From: an uncultured Bacilli bacterium
GTDB taxonomy: Bacteria; Bacillota_I; Bacilli_A; RF39; UBA660
NCBI GenBank assembly: GCA_934153945.1
Contig: CAKPFM010000005.1
Span: 37,293-101,292 of the forward strand
DNA length: 64,000 bases
Direction: 5' to 3'
In this document: positions 61,395-64,000 of the stretch, in pieces
Numbering within the stretch: position 1 is the first letter of the stretch
How the letters are laid out: the number at the start of each line of letters is the position of its first letter
Made by a program: the position numbers and the translations under genes
The notes under the pieces: model-generated
Databases searched by the model: none
What the model was told of the DNA's origin: nothing
Seen by the model: only the letters and a program-made list of their open reading frames with translations

Positions 61395-62560
61395 TATTTT
61401 TCCTCCATTTCTTTATATAACTCAATATATTTTTTAATCATGTTTTCTTTAGTGAAAATATCTTTATACTGTACCTTTACATCAATATTTTTTAATATAT
61501 CAATGACTTTTTTATAGTTTCTCTTTTCTATAATATAGCCATTATTTTTCACACTTTCAGGACTTCCACCAGTATTATAAGTAATAACTGGTGTATTACA
61601 TGCTAATGCTTCTAAATTTGTTGTTGGAAAGGTATCAGCATAAGTTGGGTTAAAATAAACATCTGCCGAACTATATATTTCAGTAAGTTGTTCAACATTT
61701 TCAGTTCTCTTTATTCCAATAATATTATTTGGTAATTTTTTAAGTTGTTTATTATTTAACCCTACCATTACAATAATTGTATTATTATCAATAATTTTTG
61801 AAAGTTCTATAAAATCATTAAATCCTTTTTGCTCAGTCCAATCACTAGCAACACCCAAAATTATTTTTTTGTTATTTAAATTATATTTATTTTTGAAATC
61901 ACTTTTTGTCTCTTTAAAAATACTTCTATCAATTCCATTATTTATAACTATCACATTATATTGTTTTAAAAATGATTCTTTTATCAACTTAGACAACCAT
62001 AAACAAGGAGTTACAATCGTCATATTCAAATTACAGAATAACTCTTTTTTTGTTATGTAATTCCACTTGGAATTATCAACAAAACTTTTAGGATAACATT
62101 TGATTTGTGGGCAATCATAGCATTGTTCTTTCCATTTATCACATTTTATATAATCAAAGTGAGGACAATGTCCTGTAAATGACCAACAATCATGTAGTGT
62201 CCAAATAACTTTTATATTATTTGCTTTTAAATAATTAAATAATATTTCTATATTAATATAATAACCATGAACATTATGTAAATGAACAACATCTGGTTTT
62301 ATTTCATCTAGTTTATTAATTAATTTCAATGTTGATGTTTTTGAATAGAATCCTGTCTTATCTGTAATTCTAGTCATAAGAGCATGAAATTTAACGCCTA
62401 AACTATCATTCATGTAAATTTCTCTTGAATTTTTAGGTTTTCTTCCTCTTCCCCATATTACATATGAGTCATAGCCTTCATTAAGCAACTCTTTATGAAT
62501 ATTCATCATTATAGTTCCAGTAGACTTATTTGAAAATGTGTTTATCTGAACTATTTTCAT
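61394..62560 (-). CDS. Family 4 glycosyltransferase, Cys-rich insert
   Basis: 388 residues. VQINTFSNKSTGTIMMNI, VVHLHNVHGYYINIEILF and the donor block DTFPTTNLEALACNTPVITYNTGGSPES of GT4 enzymes. An insert VIWTLHDCWSFTGHCPHFDYIKCDKWKEQCYDCPQIKCYP holds six Cys and looks like a metal-binding module known from WcaC-like capsule transferases. AGGTGATAG upstream. Confidence 0.87.
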   Translation of the reverse strand: MKIVQINTFSNKSTGTIMMNIHKELLNEGYDSYVIWGRGRKPKNSREIYMNDSLGVKFHALMTRITDKTGFYSKTSTLKLINKLDEIKPDVVHLHNVHGYYINIEILFNYLKANNIKVIWTLHDCWSFTGHCPHFDYIKCDKWKEQCYDCPQIKCYPKSFVDNSKWNYITKKELFCNLNMTIVTPCLWLSKLIKESFLKQYNVIVINNGIDRSIFKETKSDFKNKYNLNNKKIILGVASDWTEQKGFNDFIELSKIIDNNTIIVMVGLNNKQLKKLPNNIIGIKRTENVEQLTEIYSSADVYFNPTYADTFPTTNLEALACNTPVITYNTGGSPESVKNNGYIIEKRNYKKVIDILKNIDVKVQYKDIFTKENMIKKYIELYKEMEEK

Positions 62561-62568
62561 TCTATCAC

Positions 62569-63819
62569 CTATTTTACTAATTTTTCTATTTCTTCTATAT
62601 ATTTATCTATTGATTTATCTTTTGTAAAATGATTTTCTAGATATGCTCTACCATTATTGTATTTACTTATGTAGTCATATTTTTTATTTACAATATTTTT
62701 AATTTCTTTTTCAATTTCTTCATAATTACCTGTTTCAGCAATTATTCCACAATTTGAATCTTTAATAATTTTATAAGCTTCTGATCCTTCTTCTAAAATA
62801 CCTAATATTGGTATATTGGTAGCCATAACGCCATATATTTTACTTGGTACAGATACTCCTTTTATTCCTTTAGCATTTGTAACTAAATGAATATCAGCAC
62901 TATTTAAACTATATATCAACTCACTTTTAGGTTGATATGGAATAAAATAGAAATTTTTCAAATTGTTTTCTTTTACATAATTTTCTAATTTTTCCTTTAC
63001 TGCTCCAGCGCCTATAAATGTATATGCTATATCATCGTTTGTAAATTTTCCCATTATTTTTACTATATTTTCTAAATCATAGTATAAGCCAATATTGCCT
63101 GAATACATAATTATAAATTTATTATTAATACCATATTTATTTTTAAATTCTTGGATTTTTTTATTGTCTTTTGATACTGGATATATTTCTTTTTCATCTA
63201 TCCAGTTATTAATTACAACATTGTTTGGTACTATTTTATTTTCAAATCTTTTTTCTAAAGTTTGTTGCATATCTCTACCAACTGTAATAATTAAATCAGA
63301 TTTCTTACAACTTTTTTTATCAATAGACATTAATAATTTTAATAATAACTTACTCTTAGAATATTTTACAGCCATTGTTTGTTCCGGATTAAAGTCTTGT
63401 ATATTATATATTAATTTTGATTTTAATTTTTTCTTTGCATAGCAACCCAACATTCCACCTAATACTGGCGGTTGAGAAATTGTATACACAAGATCATAGT
63501 TTTCCTTTTTTAACTTTCTAATTTCTTTTCTTGCTCTAAAAAAATAATCTAAAATATTTTTTATACGACTAATTTTATTTGATTTATCAAACTCTGATAC
63601 TTTGACTCTAATAATATTAATATTTTGATATTTTTCATGATATACATTTTTAACTTTATATTTTTCATCTATTTTTCCTGTATAGCAAGGAACAGTACAT
63701 ATAGTTGTTACTTCAAATTTTTTTTGTAATTTTTCACATAGTTCTGTCAATATTTGTCCTGTTGATGCTACCTCTGGATAAAAATAATGCGCTAAAACTA
63801 AAATCTTTTTCTTTGTCAT
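62569..63819 (-). CDS. Family 4 glycosyltransferase, WbuB/WcaI type
   Basis: 416 residues. LAHYFYPEVASTGQILTELCE, YTISQPPVLGGMLG, FNPEQTMAV and YSGNIGLYYDLENIVKI match the WcaI/WbuB group. First gene of the capsule-type operon, with AAAGGAGAAG at the start and a consensus promoter 60 bp upstream. No initiating sugar-phosphate transferase precedes it in the window. Confidence 0.87.
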   Translation of the reverse strand: MTKKKILVLAHYFYPEVASTGQILTELCEKLQKKFEVTTICTVPCYTGKIDEKYKVKNVYHEKYQNINIIRVKVSEFDKSNKISRIKNILDYFFRARKEIRKLKKENYDLVYTISQPPVLGGMLGCYAKKKLKSKLIYNIQDFNPEQTMAVKYSKSKLLLKLLMSIDKKSCKKSDLIITVGRDMQQTLEKRFENKIVPNNVVINNWIDEKEIYPVSKDNKKIQEFKNKYGINNKFIIMYSGNIGLYYDLENIVKIMGKFTNDDIAYTFIGAGAVKEKLENYVKENNLKNFYFIPYQPKSELIYSLNSADIHLVTNAKGIKGVSVPSKIYGVMATNIPILGILEEGSEAYKIIKDSNCGIIAETGNYEEIEKEIKNIVNKKYDYISKYNNGRAYLENHFTKDKSIDKYIEEIEKLVK

Positions 63820-63877
63820 GAACTTCTCCTTTATATTTTTCTAACCTAATAATTTTTTACCTAATAGTTTCTTAATC

Positions 63878-63906
63878 ATTATACTATATATAGACATTTT
63901 TTTCAA
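63878..63906 (-). promoter_or_regulatory. Promoter of the capsule-type operon
   Basis: - strand TTGAAA, exactly 17 bp, TATAAT. Confidence 0.75.
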
Positions 63907-63933
63907 TAAAAAAAGGCTTATTTTGCAGGATAA

Positions 63934-63965
63934 ACGCATGAGTTTTAAAAACTTATGTGTTTTTT
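63934..63965 (+). terminator. + strand terminator with no visible gene
   Basis: ACGCATGAGTTT / AAACTTATGTGT pair fully only in the + strand RNA (three G-U pairs), followed by TTTTTT. No ORF precedes it on the + strand, so it may end an untranslated or antisense transcript. The remaining 63,966-64,000 show nothing. Confidence 0.5.
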
Positions 63966-64000
63966 AATGTATTTAATGTTTCTGTATCTAGTAACTTAAA

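Overview
The window is very AT-rich DNA with Gram-positive style signals: AGGAGG-type ribosome binding sites, TTGACA/TATAAT-like promoters with 16-17 bp spacers, and hairpin plus U-tract terminators. It encodes peptidoglycan genes (murG, murB, ftsQ/divIB), LytR-CpsA-Psr (LCP) proteins and a large surface-glycan locus. This suggests a low-GC Bacillota, plausibly an uncultured gut lineage of the Bacilli; the taxonomy is inference. TGA, TAG and TAA all serve as stops (TGA in ATGA start/stop overlaps such as murG-murB), so the standard bacterial code fits.

Layout. 1-3,034: the end of a + strand gene, then murG-murB-ftsQ on the - strand. 3,106-6,306: a surface operon with a dockerin-tailed glucosaminidase-like protein and a membrane-anchored beta-sandwich protein. 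6,523-14,524: a CDP-alcohol-transferase relative, a GT2-TPR protein, a coiled-coil protein, a protein with a kinase-like C-terminus and a 910-residue unknown. 14,691-19,818: ABC transporter plus Zn/Cd-type P-type ATPase operon, divergent from a TetR regulator. 20,589-21,889: DUF308 membrane protein and an Fe-S-type uracil-DNA glycosylase.

22,000-38,450 is accessory DNA. It starts with three partly decayed genes: a DUF2441-like ORF broken by an amber codon, a small frameshifted ORF, and a PD-(D/E)XK-like protein. An integrated element of about 12.8 kb follows, bounded by exact 21-bp direct repeats (24,387-24,407 and 37,179-37,199) and carrying a tyrosine integrase and a HTH/excisionase-like gene. 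Its cargo is (a) an overlapping - strand operon of a Dam-type adenine methylase, a small protein, an 860-residue protein with a sigma-region-4-like HTH, a MutL/MORC-type GHKL ATPase, a 301-residue unknown and a DUF6339-like protein, which is the best candidate for an undescribed restriction-like defence system; and (b) a two-gene module with a C-terminal HEPN RNase motif. The element also holds an elaborate cis-acting region (32,288-33,220) with helically phased repeats and nested dyad sites.

38,628-43,940 returns to housekeeping (recG, YtxH and DUF948-like envelope proteins, a lipoprotein, trmB). 43,992-63,819 is a surface-polysaccharide region: two LCP ligases, a nucleotidyltransferase, an RmlC-RmlD fusion, manC-fcl-gmd (GDP-fucose), VanZ-like, and a ten-gene capsule-type operon with its own promoter and terminator (three GT4, Wzy, acetyltransferase, GT2, LicD, Wzx, IspD/TarI-like, SDR). 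The nucleotide-sugar enzymes would supply GDP-fucose, a deoxyhexose and possibly a CDP-alditol for a glycan built by the GTs, flipped by Wzx, polymerised by Wzy and attached by the LCP proteins.

Three - strand elements sharing CCCCCTGAA directly before a terminator hairpin (24,251; 37,249; 38,482) are unexplained and look like small RNAs or leaders.
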